Below, in pieces: positions 4,426 through 6,651 of a stretch of 6,651 bases of DNA (positions are counted from its first letter, which is position 1; each line of letters opens with the position of its first letter). Both the position numbers and the translations under genes were made by a program. Location of the stretch: NCBI GenBank assembly GCA_904501895.1, contig CAJGCX010000097.1, positions 1 to 6,651 of the forward strand. Reading direction: 5' to 3'. This DNA is from Clostridiaceae bacterium. Lineage in GTDB: Bacteria > Bacillota > Clostridia > Oscillospirales > Acutalibacteraceae. Under the pieces are notes generated by a model. It was given only the letters and a program-made list of their open reading frames with translations. It made no database searches and was not told where the DNA came from.

Positions 4426-5904
4426 TTATTCCTTTTCAGCCATTTGTGCACGTTTTTCAAGAAGAGCATTGTGGAAATCTTCCTTTGTTTTGCCTGTCAG
4501 CTTGTAGAAGAAGAATGGAACGCCGGCAAGGAACATCATAATACCGTGCATAATTGTGTAGAAGAAGAGGAGAGTAACCTTTGTTTCAAGGCTCTGAACA
4601 GGTGTTGGCATAAGGTCTGTAGGCTGAATATAGCCGATAATTGAGCCTTCACCATAGAGAAGGAGAGGAGCAACCGTACTTGCGATTGTACCACTGATAA
4701 GCGTACCGATACCGATAACAAATGGGAATGATGCGTCAAGACGTTTGCCTGTTTTAAGCTCAATTGTTTCAAGAACGTCTGCCTGGAACATAGAAGGCAG
4801 AAGATTTGAAGCACCAAACTGAAGACCTATAAGGAACAAGAATACAATAAACACAATCTGTAAAACAGAGTTGCCTGTCGTAAAGTAAGCGTAACCAACG
4901 CCGAAAGCCATACAGTTAGCACAGAGTGAGTAAATACCACTTGCAATATAAAGCTGACGTGCATCGAATTTCTTTAAAAGGAAGTTGATAACAAGCATAC
5001 CAACTGCAGTACCGATACCAACAGGAAGAACGAAGAGAATCTTCTTTGAAATATCACCAAGAACTGCTGCAGCCATAAATGCTTCCATAAATGTTGAAAT
5101 ACCACGGAAGCTCTTTAAGAATTCTGAAATGATAATTGTCCAAGCATATTTGTTAGTAACAATATCCTTAAAGCCTAAAAGAGGATTTTTCTTTTCTGCA
5201 GTATAAACAGTTCTTTCACGAACAACCTTCATACCGAGAAGAATTGTGATAATACCAACAACACCGCAAAGAGCAGCAGAAATTATGTACTGAAGACCCT
5301 CAACACTTCGGATACTTGTACCTGTAACAGCCTCAATAAGCTCAGGATTATCCTTACTCCAGATAAGACCGACAACAAGAACAATAACAACAGGAGCAGA
5401 GTTACCGACAGCTGATGAAATGCTACGGAATGAAAGCACCTGGTCACGCTCTTTAAGGTTAGGTGTCATAACGTTGGCAACCATATTGATTGAGTTACCG
5501 AATGTACCAAGCACAGCCCATAAAACTGCAAGTGTAATAATGTAGATGAAAAGAATTGTACCTGAAAGTCCCGGAGGTGCCCAGAATGAAAGCACCATAA
5601 CAACAGCCATAGGCACTGCCACTAACATTGTAAGTGGTCTGAATTTTCCACCCTTACCCATTTTTCTACCGTCAATGTACATAACGATAAAGAAATTAAG
5701 GACAAACGGAATGATAGATGTAAGGAGATTGAAAAGTGATGTCTGCTCCTCAGGGAGTCTTAAAACGTTAACGAGGTATGCATTTCTGTTACCACCAACC
5801 ATACCTGTCATTGTGGTATAGAAGAAAACACCCATTAAGTATAAGACGAATTCGCTTGTGCCAACGTGCTTTTGCTCATTGGTCTTTGTAACTGTGTTAC
5901 TCAA
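4426..5904 (-). CDS. GPH-family (MFS_2) sugar:cation symporter
   Basis: This is a 492-aa integral membrane transporter of the glycoside-pentoside-hexuronide:cation symporter family, which imports sugars or related solutes with Na+ or H+. About twelve hydrophobic segments are visible. The diagnostic loop after helix 2 reads DGRKMGKGGKFRP (78-90), comparable to the DRTxxxWGKFRP of MelB. TPNLKERDQVLSFR (147-160) and ADVLETIELKTGKR (375-388) match other GPH signatures. The start is TTG at 5904: no ATG or GTG lies between it and the in-frame stop at 5923-5925, AAGGATGG (5918-5911) sits upstream, and the first helix begins near residue 18. It follows trmB by 14 nt, so it is probably co-transcribed. 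No glycosidase or sugar-metabolism gene adjoins it, so the substrate cannot be inferred. Confidence 0.9.
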   Translation of the reverse strand: MSNTVTKTNEQKHVGTSEFVLYLMGVFFYTTMTGMVGGNRNAYLVNVLRLPEEQTSLFNLLTSIIPFVLNFFIVMYIDGRKMGKGGKFRPLTMLVAVPMAVVMVLSFWAPPGLSGTILFIYIITLAVLWAVLGTFGNSINMVANVMTPNLKERDQVLSFRSISSAVGNSAPVVIVLVVGLIWSKDNPELIEAVTGTSIRSVEGLQYIISAALCGVVGIITILLGMKVVRERTVYTAEKKNPLLGFKDIVTNKYAWTIIISEFLKSFRGISTFMEAFMAAAVLGDISKKILFVLPVGIGTAVGMLVINFLLKKFDARQLYIASGIYSLCANCMAFGVGYAYFTTGNSVLQIVFIVFLFLIGLQFGASNLLPSMFQADVLETIELKTGKRLDASFPFVIGIGTLISGTIASTVAPLLLYGEGSIIGYIQPTDLMPTPVQSLETKVTLLFFYTIMHGIMMFLAGVPFFFYKLTGKTKEDFHNALLEKRAQMAEKE

Positions 5905-5910
5905 AAAATC

Positions 5911-5918
5911 CCATCCTT
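5911..5918 (-). promoter_or_regulatory. Ribosome binding site supporting the TTG start of the symporter
   Basis: AAGGATGG on the minus strand begins directly after the trmB TAA and lies 6 nt before the TTG at 5904. It is weaker than the rnf sites. Confidence 0.6.
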
Positions 5919-6590
5919 TTATTTAAGTTTTGCAACAACTCTGTAAATAGGTAATCCCTGATTTACAAATTTTTGTTCATATTCAGTAACGATATTGCCC
6001 TCAAAATCACTCTTATGTAAATCAAGTGAAATTTCAGAAAGAACAAAGCCGTTTTGTGAAAAGCTTTCAAGTGAATACTCAAAGAAGCATTGACTATCAG
6101 TTTTCTGCGCAATAAAACCGTCATCAACAAGAAGCCTTTTATAAATATTAAGAAAATCTTTGTATGTGAGTCTGTGACATTCATGCTTGTTTTTAGGGTA
6201 AGGTGTGCTGAAATTAAGATAGATTTCAGTAACGCTCTTTTCTTTCATAAAAAGAGAAAGATATTCTGCCCTCATTTCAAGGAAACGGATATTTCCGATT
6301 TTTTCCTCTTTAACTCTTTCACAAGCCTCAACTAAAACTGTAGGCACACATTCAATTGCAATAATATTCTTGTCAGGATTGCGCTTTGCATATTCGCAAA
6401 CAAACTGACCCTTACCACAACCGATTTCCATTACAAGAGGTGCTTCTCTTCCAAAAATTTCCTCAATGTTGAAAAAGTTTTCATTTTCTTCATTTGTACG
6501 GAAATCAAAGGATTCAAGAGTATATGGTATTCTCAAATCTGTACAGTTTTCTCGTCTTGTTGTAAGATTTCTTATTTTTCTTGGTCTCAT
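5919..6590 (-). CDS. trmB: tRNA (guanine-N7-)-methyltransferase TrmB, divergent
   Basis: TrmB methylates N7 of G46 in the variable loop of tRNAs using S-adenosylmethionine, in the cytoplasm. The 223-aa product has the SAM-binding motif VMEIGCGKGQF (53-63), an acidic residue at the next motif (IAIE, 77-80), LNFSTPYPKNKHECHRLT (125-142), KTDSQCFFEYS (163-173), and the C-terminal TEYEQKF (202-208) with QGLPIYR. Length is normal. The usual D-P-W-P-K-x-R-H-x-K-R-R-L block is altered: the Asp is Thr129, Trp is Tyr131, and the first Arg of the RR pair is His139. His136, Asp165, Thr202 and Glu205 are retained. The ATG at 6590 is preceded by AGGA (6604-6601) at 10-nt spacing. The symporter follows 14 nt downstream. 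The family call is firm; full activity is less certain given the substitutions. Confidence 0.9.
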   Translation of the reverse strand: MRPRKIRNLTTRRENCTDLRIPYTLESFDFRTNEENENFFNIEEIFGREAPLVMEIGCGKGQFVCEYAKRNPDKNIIAIECVPTVLVEACERVKEEKIGNIRFLEMRAEYLSLFMKEKSVTEIYLNFSTPYPKNKHECHRLTYKDFLNIYKRLLVDDGFIAQKTDSQCFFEYSLESFSQNGFVLSEISLDLHKSDFEGNIVTEYEQKFVNQGLPIYRVVAKLK

Positions 6591-6651
6591 ATGTGTTTCA
6601 TCCTATGCTTTGATAAATAAAATTGATGTTGATAAAAGTATTTGTGCAAAG
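6591..6651 (-). other. Upstream region of trmB, no firm promoter
   Basis: These 61 bases hold a modest AGGA ribosome binding site (6604-6601) and AT-rich DNA, but no promoter with good elements at 16-18 bp spacing. A TTGCACAA word on the minus strand (6649-6642) repeats the one found near 4152 and 4185. The upstream limit of the trmB unit is outside the window. Confidence 0.4.

Overview
The window is low-GC, closely packed DNA of the kind seen in anaerobic Bacillota (class Clostridia, probably a gut Ruminococcaceae/Oscillospirales-type organism). Supporting signs are strong AGGAGG ribosome binding sites before nearly every gene, the clostridial gene order of the Rnf operon, TTG and GTG starts, and several kinds of intergenic hairpin. 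The exact species cannot be named from the sequence.

Region 1 (1-3509, + strand) is the distal part of an rnf operon: rnfD (5' end outside the window), rnfG, rnfE, rnfA and rnfB, closed by a strong intrinsic terminator. rnfC is expected just upstream. The genes overlap by ATGA or are separated by 2-12 nt, and each has its own Shine-Dalgarno site. Their products form the membrane-bound ferredoxin:NAD+ oxidoreductase, which couples electron transfer from reduced ferredoxin to NAD+ with outward pumping of Na+ or H+. RnfB carries the cytoplasmic [4Fe-4S] clusters, RnfA and RnfE hold a membrane-embedded Fe-S centre, and RnfD and RnfG carry covalent FMN.

Region 2 (3510-4425) contains no long gene but is not empty. 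It has a GC-rich hairpin, an 85-nt dispersed-type palindrome (3611-3695), and what looks like a complete small transcription unit on the minus strand. That unit has a near-consensus promoter with 17-bp spacing (4117-4145), an AAAGGAGG site, a 36-codon ORF with a GTG start (3974-4084), about 195 nt of structured 3' region, and a terminator with a cUUCGg tetraloop that pairs fully only in minus-strand RNA (3739-3778). Upstream of this promoter are repeated TTGCACAA words and a terminator for the next gene. The unit is the best candidate for something undescribed in the window.

Region 3 (4376-6651, - strand) is a two-gene unit: trmB (tRNA m7G46 methyltransferase), then 14 nt later a GPH-family sugar:cation symporter with a TTG start, then an intrinsic terminator. 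The TrmB has substitutions at two positions that I recall as functionally important in the E. coli enzyme.
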